A stretch of 64,000 nucleotides of DNA, taken from positions 28,830,199 through 28,894,198 of the forward strand of contig CM046864.1 of NCBI GenBank assembly GCA_025617745.1, written 5' to 3'. The notes under the pieces were generated by a model. It did no database searches. It worked only from the letters and a program-made list of their open reading frames with translations, and was not told the DNA's origin. Both the position numbers and the translations under genes were made by a program. The first letter of the stretch is position 1; every line of letters begins with the position of its first letter. This DNA is from Heliocidaris erythrogramma. Lineage: Eukaryota; Echinodermata; Echinoidea; Camarodonta; Echinometridae. Below, one piece after another: positions 1 to 11,999 of the stretch.

Positions 1-467
1 ACAAAGCGCGGTATGCAGCTAACACAAACCAGTCCATTGTACCTGGAAAAATCTAGGACGACGTTCAAGTCCACACATTCGAAAGCTCACTAATAATGTG
101 CAGAGAGCCTAGCCGTCTGGGTTGAAGGGTTCTAGCGTAGAACATTGTTTCAGCGCTCCTTTAATAATATTTAAATTCACCAGACGTTATGGATGAAATG
201 TCAAATAATCTCGCACATGTATCTTTCGGTATAAAGAGAACCATGTGAGTGTATTATGTAACACGTTTCATATCATTTTCTCTGCTGCTACCGTAACTAA
301 AAGTGAGCTTTAACGACCTAACGAGCAAGAGTAGACGGTATTTTTTCACATCTTTTGTGACAGTGCAAAGTATGATTGATGGTCTAGCAATGAATAGAGT
401 TAAGGAAACATGAAGTATAGACGTATTCACATGACATTGTGTCGTAGTGCACTTAGCCTTTCATCAA
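1..467. other. No gene seen; unique-looking AT-rich DNA
   Basis: No open frame of note, no RNA gene and no repeat structure could be recognised here. Confidence 0.4.
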
Positions 468-626
468 GGCCGCATGCTTGGTCTTTTCTTTGCTGTTCTA
501 TTCTTAGCTCTGTCGATCCTCGATCGAAACGCACGGAAGTACTCTGATTGCGAGAGGTCGACATACGCGTGCATACGCGAAAATCGACAGAGCTAGGAGT
601 AGAGCAGCATAGAAAAGCATGCCGCC
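468..626. mobile_element. Short foldback MITE
   Basis: The ends are inverted copies of about 45-50 bp. The left arm reads from GGCCGCATGC to AGCTCTGTCGAT near 525, and its reverse complement runs from ATCGACAGAGCT near 580 to GCATGCCGCC at 626. The centre holds a CpG-rich tract. No transposase is present. Superfamily unknown. Confidence 0.55.
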
Positions 627-642
627 AATTTTAAAGGCTATA

Positions 643-1917
643 CCGTGTGGCTAAAAAAAAACGTAACCCTTTTGAAATGGTTGCCAAATTAGCCATATAT
701 ATTTTTATGGAACAATGTTGATATGTATGGAAAGCTAAAGGACCCACCTTTTATATGATATGAAAAAAATGACAAAAATTTCATGCATCGATGAGCAATG
801 CTCACTTATGTTAGAGGTATGAAAATTGGCCTGCGCAGGATTTTTCCTTCCAATTTTGGACAGGGAAGTTATTTGTAGCTTACAAAATAAAGGCGATATG
901 AGATGAATCAATTCCCCCATTCCTCCCCCTGTTCCTCTCTTTGCCAATATCTCTGCTGCCCCCCCCCCCACCTCCTTCAGCTCCCTCTGTTATTGAAACA
1001 TTGGTGGTACACGTTACAGGTGTGAGATTGCATACCATTTTCCATGAATGGATGGATTAAGAGTCAAAAAGATATTTTGAATACCATACCTTTCTCTCCA
1101 TCATTTACCAATCCCCAAACAAATACCGGTAAAGAGGTGATCACATGGCATTACACATTACAGGTTTAAGAGTTAAATAATTGCATTAAGTTGTTACACA
1201 GCCTTCAAATGGTACATCTTATCCCATTGTCAGTATGGAGCGACCCCAAAACAGAGTTTTATCTTTATCAATACCCTTGCTCAATCGGTACTTTCAAAGC
1301 CTTGATCAGAAGAGAAGATAGCCATGTGGACTATGAACTGATTACATTTGTCAGATCTTTTTATTTTAAGATGAACGTAGCAGTTGTAAAAAAAGAGAAA
1401 GAAATTTTTACAAAATGAAAATCTTTAAAAAAAAAGTTTTAAACTTATTTTTTGGCTGTTTGCTGTGTGTGTGGGTGTGCTTCTGTGTGTCTGAGGGGGT
1501 TACTGGTTATGATGGGGCTGGAGAGGGACGATAGGGGTGCATGTTTTCTTGGATCTGATTCCATCCAATGCCGGTAAATCGATTTCTTCGTTCCCTCGCT
1601 TCCCATGTACCGTTATTTACCTTAATGTTCGTTCATGAATAAATTTCTTATTCAGTAATCAAAAAAAGATATTAAGAAACAAAAAGTTGTCAATAATTGA
1701 TCATGAATATCTCATATCATCCTTATTTTGTAAGCTACATATACCTCTAACTTAAGTGAGCACTGCTCATCGATGCATGAAATTTTTGTCATTTTTTTCA
1801 TATGATAGGAAAGGTGGGTCCTTTATCTTTCCATACATATCAACATTTTACCATAAAAATATATATGCCTAATTTGGCAACCATTTCAAAAGTGTAACTT
1901 TTTTTTGAGCCACACGG
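643..1917. mobile_element. Foldback DNA element, ~190-bp TIRs, probable TA target
   Basis: About 190 bp at 643-835 recurs inverted at 1735-1917, including the shared stretch around GATGAGCA(A/G)TGCTCA. The outer ends are CCGTGTGGCT and AGCCACACGG, each flanked by TA, which fits a Tc1/mariner-like non-autonomous element. The interior has C-rich and GT-rich low complexity and no convincing gene. Confidence 0.65.
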
Positions 1918-1921
1918 TAGT

Positions 1922-2000
1922 GACATTAAAGCGCTTAGAGACATTTTTTATGTGATAAGCGTTATATTAATTTTGTAAATTATTATTATTATTATTATAG
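1922..2000 (+). mobile_element. LINE 3' tail fragment with (ATT)n
   Basis: The stretch AAAGCGCTTAGAGAC followed by a TATATT-rich segment and an (ATT)n run resembles the 3' end of the LINE at 14120-14183, which has AAGCGCTTAGAGG, then a TATATAAG-like segment, then (ATT)n. It is likely a severely 5'-truncated CR1/L2-type insertion. Confidence 0.5.
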
Positions 2001-2006
2001 TGCACG

Positions 2007-2529
2007 GTGCATGTATTTTTAAATGAGTTTAAGCCTAATCTCTAGTCTCATTACATCTTCCCTCTCAAGACAATACTTCTGGCATTCCTAACTCCTTATA
2101 GTGATTCGATATTTTAGGGCACTTGACAAGGGTCAAAACCAAGATGGTGTATTCAAATATTCATGAAATCATTGATATGAATCCTTACTATAATTGGCTA
2201 ATGTGTGTCTGTCTGTCTGTCTATCCGTCCGTTTGCTTGAAAACGCTTTTCTCCGTGATTTTCCACTCAATCGAGATGGGGTGTTTTTTTAAACGTGGTT
2301 AAATTCCCTTTAGATTGTTCCCAGATTGTCATGAGGGGGGTTGTTTGTGGTATTTTGGTCGTATTATTTAAAGGTCTTTTATAATTCGCAACTTTCTTTG
2401 GCAGGCCCCGAGTAAAGCTTCGAAGTTCCCAGTCCTTTCGACCTTTTTCGGGTCAGCGAAATTACATAGGCATAAGTTTCATGTACGGTACGCTTGCACC
2501 GTGCACCGTCTATTTGAAGCTGCCTAATA
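2007..2529. other. No gene seen
   Basis: Contains a short GTCT microsatellite near 2206-2223 and otherwise unremarkable AT-rich sequence. Confidence 0.35.
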
Positions 2530-2919
2530 GAGTACCGAAGTGTGACGTCATCAAATTTTGATTTTTGTATTTCAGTATTTTTATGACCATATTTAGGTAG
2601 AGCATGATGGAAAACGTTCACACATCAAATTTGACATGAATCAGTTCATGGTGGCCCAAGGTATGGCTATATGAATATCTCATTAGCCCCATTGAAGTCA
2701 GTGTAAATTGGCCTGGTTCTTAACAGTTTAGAACCAGGCCAATTTAACACTGACTTCAATGGGGCTAAGGAGGTATTCATGCGGCCATATCTCGGGGCCC
2801 AATGAGCCAATTGCCACAAAATTTGGGCTCTGGATGTTTTTCACTATGTTCCTTTGAGATATGGAATAAAGAATGTCAAAATGAAAAAAGCTTTTTGTGA
2901 CGTCATCACTTCGGTACTC
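2530..2919. mobile_element. 390-bp foldback MITE with TA duplication and strong inner hairpin
   Basis: The termini GAGTACCGAAGTG and CACTTCGGTACTC are inverted and flanked by TA on both sides (2528-2529 and 2920-2921). Both ends continue into a GTGACGTCATCA block. Inside, about 2650-2800 is a second near-perfect inverted repeat around a 9-base loop near 2725. This fits a Tc1/mariner-like MITE. Confidence 0.7.
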
Positions 2920-3114
2920 TATACACGTACGGCTATATGCTGATGAATGAACCGTACATAGATCTACACACTCGGCCTTCAGTCAGTGTGTTTCCGTCCC
3001 CGTCCAGTGAATACATGTACGTGGCATGGTTGTACATGTTACATCTAATCTGAAAATTGTTCAACATTCAGATATTGCCGGTGCTAATGCACATCCCGCC
3101 TGAATCGGGAATTT

Positions 3115-3274
3115 AGGCTTCGGTTTCGAGTGGGTGGAGGGGGGGGGGGGGGGGGGAATGGGGTCCAGTTTCCCTCCATAATCTCTGACAAGCAAAGAAA
3201 AAGAAGAAAACAAAAAAGGTTTTCGTTCTAAAGGAGGGGGGGGGGGGTGCCCCCCCCTAAATCCGCCACTGATC
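3115..3274. repeat. G-tract repeat, truncated hAT-like MITE
   Basis: The segment has an 18-nt G run, the phrase GTCCAGTTTCCCTCCATAAT, then a second G run, and ends in ATCCGCCACTG. That is the inverted form of the CAGTGGCG terminus seen in related copies at 31967, 42906 and 48488. The left end is not recognisable. Confidence 0.5.
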
Positions 3275-3547
3275 TAACATGCACCTGTCAATATTGTTAT
3301 TTATTTGAATGGAAACTAAATATTGTATTTTAATAAGTGAAGATGCCCATATAACCATGCTTAAAAGATGCACGAGTTCCATAACATATCCATTTTCAGT
3401 GTATGTTCTCAGATTTTTATCATTATTCCTTCAATGCATTACTACTTAACCTACCTGGAACAAAAATATCAGAATTAAACCAAAACATGCCAGTGGAAGC
3501 CCTACAAATCTTATCACTTTTCATCACAGCAGCTACCCCCCCCCCCC

Positions 3548-3578
<31 letters not shown>

Positions 3579-4340
3579 CTGTATTATTTATAAGTTTTAT
3601 CTATCCCCCTGCATGTCGATTTTTAAAATCTCTCTCATTTTCCACACTGGCTGTTTCTCACTCTCTCATATTTCCACTGTTTCTCTCCCTCTCTCTCTCA
3701 CTCATTTCCCCACCACTGTTTCCAACTGTCTCGCTGTCTCTCTCTCTCTCCCCCTCTCGCTTCTTTCAACATTCCACTATACTTCTCGCTTCTTTCAACA
3801 TTCCACTATATATGATTGAGCAACCTTTAATTGGTGAACTACAAACAAATGCAATCTGTTGTACATTGTAGGGTAAATATACTTACACATTTATTTTCGA
3901 CTTAATACATGTAATAATAATAATTGCCTCTTGACTGCTTATTAAATACACCGTGTTACAATCCATTTCCCCCATTCTATAGTTAGATTTTGATTTCACT
4001 CCGCAATAATATTCAAGTTCTTCCCCCAGTTTAATCCCTAATGCCAATTAAAACATACCTCCTATCTATATCTAAAGAGAAGTCTGCTATGAATCAACTG
4101 TTCAAATATGTTTTATCAATAAACTAATTGCCTTTCAAGTGTGAATGGGTACTTGGGCTGCACATAGGAGAAGACCCCCCCCCCCCCCCTCATGGCCACG
4201 GGTAATTTATGCTAGTACATTTATTAGTTTGTTCACATATACTTCGTTTGCACTTCTCATTCCATTATTACTGCAGTAGGCTTTTACCATTTCATGTCTG
4301 TTCTACAGCCCACCTGTATAGTTGTACTTCTGTTTTTGAA
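3275..4340. other. No gene; (TC)n microsatellite and C runs
   Basis: A degenerate (TC)n tract lies at about 3549-3760 and a C run at 4177-4190. The open frame across the TC tract is low complexity only, rich in Ser and Leu, and is not a gene. Confidence 0.5.
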
Positions 4341-4414
4341 CGAATTTGTCTTTAGTTATTATCAGGTGGGCCGGGGGGCACACAAATGCAGGTTTGTCAA
4401 CTTTTGGAAAAGGT

Positions 4415-4640
4415 AGACCCGTAATTTTTGGGTCTTGTCAGCTTCTCGAAAAGTCGTTCAATGGGGGAGGGGGGGAGGGGGGGGGGGGGTGTCTCGTCAA
4501 CAAACAAAAATTTCGCCAGACCTCCAAAATTCGCTCGGGGGGGGGGGGGGTTATGGGGGTCCAGTTCCACTCCATAATCATCTGACAAGCAACAACATCA
4601 ACAACAAAAAATTTTCATTCTAAAAGGGGGGGGGGCATAA
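4415..4640. repeat. G-tract repeat copy
   Basis: Shares with 43022-43200 the ordered blocks 'CCGTAATTTTTGGGTCTTGTCAG'-type sequence, a long G run, a block near AAATTCGCTC, a second G run, then CTCCATAAT and TGACAAGCAA. It is a diverged copy of the same G-rich family. No coding potential. Confidence 0.5.
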
Positions 4641-5966
4641 TCGACAAAAGGGCTCACCCTATATGGTTAAACATAGTCAATGCATTATGACATCATCTAG
4701 GAGCCAATTTGTAAAATTCCGACATATGCTATATCTCTGCAATACGAAGTCATATCATAACCATATTTGGCATACGCGCGGGTCGGTTAAGGCGCGCGCA
4801 CACAAAATCTGGAAATGCTCAAAATGGTCTATAATTAATTTTGGGCATGTTTCAGGCTATTTTAAACATTTCAAAAATTTCCACGCGTGCGCGCATGAGC
4901 GCACGTCAGTGGACTTAAGTTCCGAATAGAGCATGAAAATGACTTATTTTGGACTGTTTTAGCATTTTAATTGATCCTACATGATTTCTAGAATGTTGTC
5001 TCAAACGCGCGCGTAAGCGCAGGTACGTTGATTGATTCTAAATTTGATTTCACATCTTTTTGACATTTTAAGACACTGCACTGTGCACCCGTCAAAGCTA
5101 TGTAGGAACATGCCTACTTCATACATCATTATTATTACTCTATCGCATTTCAAGACTCTTCCCCAGCCCACCTGTATAGTTGTACTTGTTCAACTGTAGT
5201 TTATTTTTATTTATACCCACTTTTTTGTACGCACAATATCTCCAAAACGGCTAACTCAAATGTATTCCAATTTGGTACAATGGTAGATATGGTTATTGTC
5301 TCAGCACAGAATAGTTTTTTTTATTATGCAATGTGACGTCCCTAAGCGCCATTTTGTAAAATTCTGACATATGACATATCTCTGCAATACAAAGTCATAA
5401 CATAACCATATTTGGTCAATGGCCTTAAGTTCTTTATACAGCATGAAAATGTCTTATCTTGGACTGTTTTAAAATTTTAAGTGATCCTACATGATTTCTA
5501 GAATATTTTCTCAAACGCGTGCATACGCGCGCAAAAGGTAAAAATGCCTCAGATTGACTGGAATAGACTTTGCATGTGTTATAGTTTATCGTTGAACATT
5601 TGCAATAATTGGTGCGTGCATTATAACCCTTTATAAAACGGCTTCAAGAATGTAGCCATCCTGATAAGTCAAATAACTCCACGTGACCGTGCAAAAAAAG
5701 CGCTAACGCACGGCGAGGGGACTAACGCACGGCTAATCCGGATCAAACCGGATCGGTAAACATGTAAACATGTAGCGCAGACGGTACAACTCGATTTGGC
5801 TATGTTTTTATACGCGACCGTATACGCTATTGCTTTTATGCGTTCGCAACAAAGACTAACAAGTTAAACATTGTAAATAGAACTGTAGAGGTCTACTATA
5901 TGAGTTTTGCTGCTTTCAAGGATTCACGCATGAAGCATGACAAATTGAGGTAAGTTGAAACACTAA

Positions 5967-6113
5967 TGGGGTGTTGCAAGAAAGTTGCAATCGATTGCAA
6001 ATTGTAAAGCAAATTAGAACAACCATTCTGAATGGTTCAGAACAATGATTTTGATTGGTCAGTCCCGATCAGTTGCAACTTGAATTCAATCGCAACTTTC
6101 TTGCAACACCCCA
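5967..6113. mobile_element. 147-bp MITE, TAA duplication
   Basis: Perfect-looking termini TGGGGTGTTGCAAGAAAG and CTTTCTTGCAACACCCCA are flanked by TAA at 5964-5966 and 6114-6116. The core carries a second dyad around CCATTCTGAATGG. The 3-bp TWA-type duplication suggests a PIF/Harbinger-like non-autonomous element. Confidence 0.75.
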
Positions 6114-6145
6114 TAAGATTGTAGACCCGTTTTATAAAACTGCAT

Positions 6146-6281
6146 CTATTAACACATGGTTTGAGTTCTTGCGTTTGTGCGATCCGGCAACACGAATGTT
6201 TTTATCGTGTTTTTATACACCACGATAAAATCCTGCGTGTTGCCGGATCGCACAAACGCACTCCCAACCATGTATTAATAG
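6146..6281. mobile_element. 136-bp foldback; degenerate second copy near 6432-6537
   Basis: Nearly the whole segment is one inverted repeat, from CTATTAACACATGG to CCATGTATTAATAG. The inner stem contains GCGTTTGTGCGATCCGGCAAC and its complement. A related but decayed version, with GATCGCACCAACGCACGA and CCATGTATTAATAG, lies at about 6432-6537. Confidence 0.6.
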
Positions 6282-7034
6282 TATACTAGTATGGCACGCG
6301 CGCAACAAGATGCGCATGTACGCGCATACGCGCACGATCGATAAAAATGCCTTAGATTGACTGGAATATACTTCGCATGTGTTATAGTTCATCGTTGAAC
6401 AATTGCAATTGGTGCGTGCATTATTATACTATTTATGATTGTGAGTGTTGCGCCTCGTGCGTATAGTACACCACGATAAAAACCTTTGTTTTGCCAGATC
6501 GCACCAACGCACGAACTCACAACCATGTATTAATAGTTTTATAAAACGGGTCGGCAATATGATTATGAAGTCTATAAAAATGGTTACGAACCCCATAGAA
6601 ACGCCAAGAGTCGCACAGTCATGGAGGCTGCCATTTGCTTTCCTGGATGACATCACAGAAGCGCAGCCAACAAAAGTCATGCGCGTTTTAGTGCGCGCAT
6701 GTAATCCCTGCGCTAAAATGACAATTAAACTACGCGATGTCATTGCGTTTAAAGTTTGCACGCACCAGAGGTACGCGTACGCACAGCTCAGCCGTGCTTT
6801 AGAGCCAGTTTTCCGTATGTTATCACTTTTTTTTGCACGGTCACGTTGTGTTATTTGACTAATCAGGATGGCTACATTCTTGAATCCGTTTTATAAAACC
6901 CTCTAGTATGTGTGTGCACAACAATATACGCATGTACGCGCATTACACGCATACGCGCAAACATGTAAAAATGCTTTTATATGGTCTATAATTGAATATA
7001 AAGTTGATTTCACATCATTTTGACATTTTAAGAC

Positions 7035-9486
7035 TGATTGATTGATTGATTGATTGATTGATTTTATTTGCCAAGCATTCAGAACATAATAAATTTGTAC
7101 ATAGTAGAATAACAAATTAGCAAGCTTGAACAGGATAACCCACGAAAGCTCGAAAGCTTATTTCCAGTGGGGTCCTCTTGTATGAATAAAATAATTATTG
7201 AGTTAGAACATATTTATAAATATTTACACGTTGAGGAATAAATAAGGAAAATAAATCATAAAAATAATAGTGATAAATATATACAAAGTTAGAATGAGAG
7301 GAAAAGAAAGAAAAGAGCAGGAAGGAAAAAGAAGGAAAAAGAGGCGATCACGAAGTTAGAAGAGGAAGAAATGGAGAGAGAGAGAGAGAGAGAGAGAAGG
7401 AAACGAAGATGAGAATGGAAAAAAAAATACGTTAAATCTTTCATCATGTTAAAACTAGATAAATATATACAATAAACAGCATATTAACCTGCATGTGAAA
7501 AGAAACTGGTCCGTATTCAGGATATTTTACCTAGATGTAACATAATCATTTGCTTCTTCTCTCTGACTCTCTAGTGAAAGATATTCTTTCAATTTCCTCT
7601 TAAAATTAACAAAGTTATCTATTCCTTTTATGTCATTAGGCAGAGAATTCCAATGCTTTATGGCAGTATAATAAAACGAATTACCAACACTGCCTACTCT
7701 TTCTGGTAAGTTAAAATTGAAACGGCTGTTTCTTGTATGATGACTATGTAAATTGTTAACAAGATTAAAGTTTGATCGAATATAATGATTCGACCTAGTA
7801 TGATATATCTTATGCACATGGTGCAAAATCAGTTGTTTAGATCTTTGGTTGACTTCAAGAAAACCAGCTTCAGAGAGCTCATTGTAGCCAACGTGAGTTC
7901 TGGGACCAGAGTAGTTGATGAATCTCACCATTTTGTTCTGAATAATTTTCAACTTCTTTTGGTCAGATTTTTTTAAGCTACTATACCAAGCAGGGTTAGC
8001 ATAATCAAATAAACATTGAATAAGAGCAAAACAGAGTATACGTCTTGCCTTTTGATCCATTCAATTTTGATATCTGTACAAAAATTTCAGGCGAGAATTC
8101 GCTCTCTTTACAACTGATTCTATTAAAGTTGAAAAGGATATTGAGCTGGCCAGCTCAATGCCTAAATACTTCACAGATTCTTTTCTCTGGATTACCTGAT
8201 TATTGCATGTCACCTGAAATTCAAATGACTTTTTAGAACTACTTTTTGGACAAAACAAAATGCTTTCTGTTTTGCCCAAGTGTAAAGATTATTATCAGTC
8301 ATCCAATCGACACATGTAGACAGCTGGTCGCTTAGTTTTTCTTCGACAAATTTTGGATTTGGATTTGAGCAAAGTAGTACGCTGTCATCAGCGTACAATA
8401 GCAGCTTGCAGTCAGCTTTTATACAAGCACACATGTCATTGATATAAGCTGAAAAAAGGATTGGTCCAAGGATGCTTCCCTGAGGAACACCACATGCTAT
8501 AGGCATAACGTTGGAACGAATATCATTAATAGCCACTACCTGATGTCGATTAGACAAGTAGGATTTGAACCATTCTAAAGTAGCTTCGTTAAAACCCATT
8601 TTTTTGTAACTTTTTTAATAAGATGTCATGATTAACTGTATCAAAAGCTTTCTGAAGATCCAGGAGTACCATACCAACGAATTGTCCCTGGGAAATTTGT
8701 GTTCTCAGATAATCAGTCAAGTGAATAAGACATGTCTCGGTTGAATAGTCATGTCGAAAACCAGACTGATATTCATAAATTATATCATTTTCTTTAAAAT
8801 ATTTTTCAATCTGAACACATACCGACTTTTCTAGAATTTTAGATACTATACTTAAAACACTGATAGGTCTATAATTTCCAACATCAGTTTTATCTTTCTT
8901 TTTATGAAGTGGAGTAACTTTAGCTATTTTCATTTCCTTTGGAAAAGTATTAGTCAAGATAGATAAGTTAATCAAGAAAGTTAAGGGTTTGTATAGCATC
9001 ATCACACCATCTTTCAGAAATTTAGCCGGAATCAAGTCTAAGCCAGTGCTTTTTGATACATTCAATTTTCGCAACTCATTGAAAACAAATTGTTCACTGA
9101 CTGGTAATAACTCAAATCTGCCTTGGCTTACCCCTTTTCTTTCATAAAGCTCACGAATGATCTCACTGTCTGCACTGAAAAAGTCTTTGCAAGAAGGGAG
9201 TTTTTCTACCAATTTAGCAGCCACACTAGTAAAATGAGAATTGAATTCGTTGGCAATGGTCACCTTATCATGACATAATTCTCCACCGATTGAAATGACA
9301 AAATCTTGGTCTTTTCCCTTCTTTCCTTTTAATCCTAAGCTTTTTAGATTCTTCCAAAGCCTCTTAGAATCATGTTTATTTTCTTCTATCTTTTTTTGCA
9401 AAAATTCTAGTTTGGCTTTTTGTACCTCCCTTTGGACCATATTTCTTATTTTCTGAAATCTTTTAAAGAGTATCTCATAATCCTCA
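7035..9486 (-). mobile_element. 5'-truncated non-LTR retrotransposon with target-site duplication
   Basis: The insertion is flanked by TAAGAC (7029-7034 and 9487-9492) and ends, in its own orientation, in a (CAAT)n tail at 7035-7063. The flanking host phrase ...TTTTAAGAC/ACTGCACTG is intact near 5070 and 10130. It carries the reverse transcriptase region only. The upstream endonuclease and any ORF1 are missing. Confidence 0.85.
7527..9486 (-). pseudogene. LINE ORF2 reverse transcriptase, broken
   Basis: The translated pieces form a CR1/Jockey-type reverse transcriptase in order. An N-terminal part carries NYRPISVLSIVSKILEK, QSGFRHDYSTETCL and LLDLQKAFDTVNHDIL. Next comes ACGVPQGSILGPILF, then the catalytic YADD box, then a C-terminal region with HWNSLPNDIK. 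One frameshift lies near 8590 at an A-run just before the EATLEWFKSYL motif, a second near 8282, and an in-frame TGA at 8061-8063. In life the enzyme copies its own RNA at a nicked chromosomal site. This copy cannot make one polypeptide. The endonuclease domain is absent because the insertion is 5'-truncated. Confidence 0.85.
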
Positions 9487-10860
9487 TAAGACACTGCACT
9501 GTGCATGCACCAAAGCTGTTATGTAGGAACATGCTTACTTCATACATCATTATTAATACTAATTAATACGCATTTCAAGACTCCTCCCCATCCCACTTGT
9601 ATAATACTTGTTCAAATCTAGTTTTTTATTTCTACCCACTTTTTTGTACGCACAATATCTCCAAAACGGCTCATTCAAATGTATTCAAATTTGGTACAAT
9701 GGTGGATATGGTAATTGTCTCAGCACAGAAATTTTTGCAAAATAGTCAATGCATCGTGACTTCATCAAAGCGTCATTTTGTAAAATTCCGACATATGCTA
9801 TTTCTCTGCAATACAAAATTAACATAACCATATTTGGACTGATACAAGTTAAATAAAAAATTAATTGATTGAACATCGGTGAAGATGCGCGCACACAAAC
9901 TCTGAAAATGTTAAAAATGGTCTACAATTAATTTGGGCATGTTTCAGGCCATTTTAAACATTTTGAAATTTTCCACGCGTGCGCGCATCTTAACAATAAT
10001 TGGTGCGTGCATTATATCCCTCTAGTATGGCACGCGCGCAACAATATGCACATGTACGCACATACGTGCAAACATGTAAAAATGCTATTGTATGGTCTAT
10101 AACTGATTCTAAAGTTGATTTCACATCATTCCGATATTTTAAGACACTGCACTATGCACGGGCCCAAGCTGTCATGTAGGAACATGCCTACTTCATACAT
10201 CAATATTATTACTCTATCGCATTTAAAGACTCTTCCACAGCCCACCTGTGTAGTTGTACTTGTTCAAGTAGAGACCACCTTATGTTTTTGTACGATTTTA
10301 TCTTTCTTTATTATTTCTTTATTTCTTTATTTATTTTTATATATCTTCAAAATGGCTTCAAATTTGGTACGATGGTAGATATGGTTATTGTCTCAGAACA
10401 GAAATTTTTGTCAACATAGGAAATGAATCGTGACGTCATCTAGGCGCCATTTTGTTCCATAGCATTCCGACATATGCTATATCTCTGCAATGCAAAGTCA
10501 TAACATAAACATATTTGGCATGATGCAAGTTAATTGAAGAAGAAAAAATACTGAACATAAGGTGTGTGCGCGTACGTGCGCGTCGGTGAAAGTGCACACG
10601 CGCAAAATCTGAAAATGCTCAAAATGGTCAATTGCCTTAAGTTCCGTATACAGCATGAAAATGACTTATCTTGGACTGTTTTAGCATTTTAATTGATCCT
10701 GCATGATCTCTAGAATATTGTCTCAAATCGCGCGTAGGCCTACGCATATGTACGTGCATAGGTGCGCAAACGGTAAAAATGCCTTTGATAGAGTTTTCAC
10801 GTGTTATAATTCATCGTTGAACATTTGCAATTGGTGCGTGCATAAACCCTCTAGTATGGG

Positions 10861-11337
10861 GGTATATATATCCCCCAATACTTTTGGAGAAAAAAATAAT
10901 TATGGTACATTAACTTAAAATTAATAATTATCTAAACTCGTTATCTCTGACCTTGAAATACCATCACATTATTTGATGATTAGAAGTAAGGAAATAAGAA
11001 ATGCCATAATTTCAATGCAAAAATGTCGAAGAAAGTTGGTTCGCTCGCATAGTTATTCTCAATTAAGCGGTTCCGTCCATTGGCGTAGATCCGTGCATTC
11101 CTTCTTTTCATTAAACACCACTTTGGGATGCTCTAACATGCAAGTTTGATAGACAGATTTTGGAAAAAGTCCCTGGTGAGGGAGGGATGCCCCCTGTCGA
11201 GCCCACAAATGTAAAAATCGGTTTAACCACAAATGTAAAAACATTTCGCCTACAAATGTAAAAATTTCCATTTTCAACACAAATGTCATAACTGATTACT
11301 TGCATGTAATGCACCGATGTAAGTTATTATGGTAAAT
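10861..11337. other. No gene seen
   Basis: Short AT-rich stretch followed by several copies of CACAAATGTAAAAA(T/C) between about 11204 and 11290, a small imperfect tandem or dispersed motif. No coding evidence. Confidence 0.4.
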
Positions 11338-11605
11338 TTCCACTTGGTCTCACTATGAACACGATGACAAAGAGAGCGGACAATTTATGCAGCTCCTCAT
11401 TGTAACCTCCACAATAGCTCTAGTAGGCAAAAGGACATCACTTCACTGCTATTATGTGACACCTGTTCTACATATTTTTACAGGATAGCAATGAATAGAT
11501 GTTCTTTTGTTAACCAGTGCAATTGTGAAGGGTACAATGAGGAGCTGCATAAATTGTCCGCTTATTTGTTCGTCATGTTCATAGTGTCTAATGCCAATTG
11601 GTCTA
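11338..11605. mobile_element. Foldback element with ~65-bp arms
   Basis: The segment CACTATGAACACGATGACAAA...GGACAATTTATGCAGCTCC at the left is inverted at 11528-11590, where GGAGCTGCATAAATTGTCC leads to ATGTTCATAGTG. It opens directly into the GGTCTAAT repeat block and may be the terminal part of a larger element that includes it. Confidence 0.55.
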
Positions 11606-11995
11606 ATAACCTAATGGTCTAACATCATTCGGTCTATTCGTCCACTTCACCACTTCGTCTATAGCCAGTTCGTCTGAAACCCATTTGGTCTAAATACCTA
11701 AATAATCAGTTCGTCTTACGTGCACTTGGTCAAATATCTAAAACCAGTTGGCCTAATAATTGTCTAATCATCATTTCGTCTAATAGCTATTTGGTCTAAT
11801 AACAATTTAATCACTTCGTCTATAGCCAATTCGTCTAAAACTCATTTGGTCGAATACCCATTTGGTCTAAACCCATGTGGTGTAAACACCACATGGTCTA
11901 ATAATCAGTTCGTATAATGCTCACTTGGTCCAATATCTAAAACCAGTTGGTCTAATAACTAAATGGTCTGATCATTATTTCGTCTAATCCGTGCC
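11585..11995. repeat. Imperfect GGTCTAAT minisatellite
   Basis: About 20 irregular copies of phrases such as TTGGTCTAATAAC, TTCGTCTA and CATTTGGTCTAAA lie at ~18-24-bp spacing. The block resumes at 14186-14220 (TTTTGTCTAAACCCAGTTGGTC), so the LINE in between inserted into it. Confidence 0.6.
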
Positions 11996-11999
11996 ATTG

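Larger units (their letters stand above)
5631..6896. mobile_element. 1.27-kb TIR element with 6-bp target duplication
   Basis: About 75 bp at each end are inverted copies: TTATAAAACGG then the AATGTAGCCATCCTGAT block at the left, and its complement at 6820-6896. AACCCT flanks both sides (5625-5630 and 6897-6902). The uninterrupted host phrase is seen near 10001-10030. The interior holds other foldbacks and pieces of the host repeat, so the structure is nested. No transposase seen. Confidence 0.65.
4655..10860. repeat. Composite array of diverged ~650-bp repeats with CpG-rich alternating tracts
   Basis: Ordered landmarks recur. GACATATG followed by CTCTGCAATAC-type sequence lies near 4722, 5366, 9790 and 10466. 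The block CAATATCTCCAAAACGGCT lies near 5231 and 9653. GGACTGTTTTA lies near 4951, 5461 and 10673. GGTGCGTGCATTAT lies near 5610, 6410 and 10001. Spacing between adjacent clean copies is about 640-670 bp. Units contain alternating CGCGCGTACGCGCATG-like tracts. The array is interrupted by a TIR element (5631-6896) and a LINE (7035-9486). No protein is encoded by the repeat itself. Confidence 0.6.

Noticed and set aside
3403..3819. 138-codon open frame
   Set aside because: Translation of a (TC)n microsatellite, mostly Ser and Leu.
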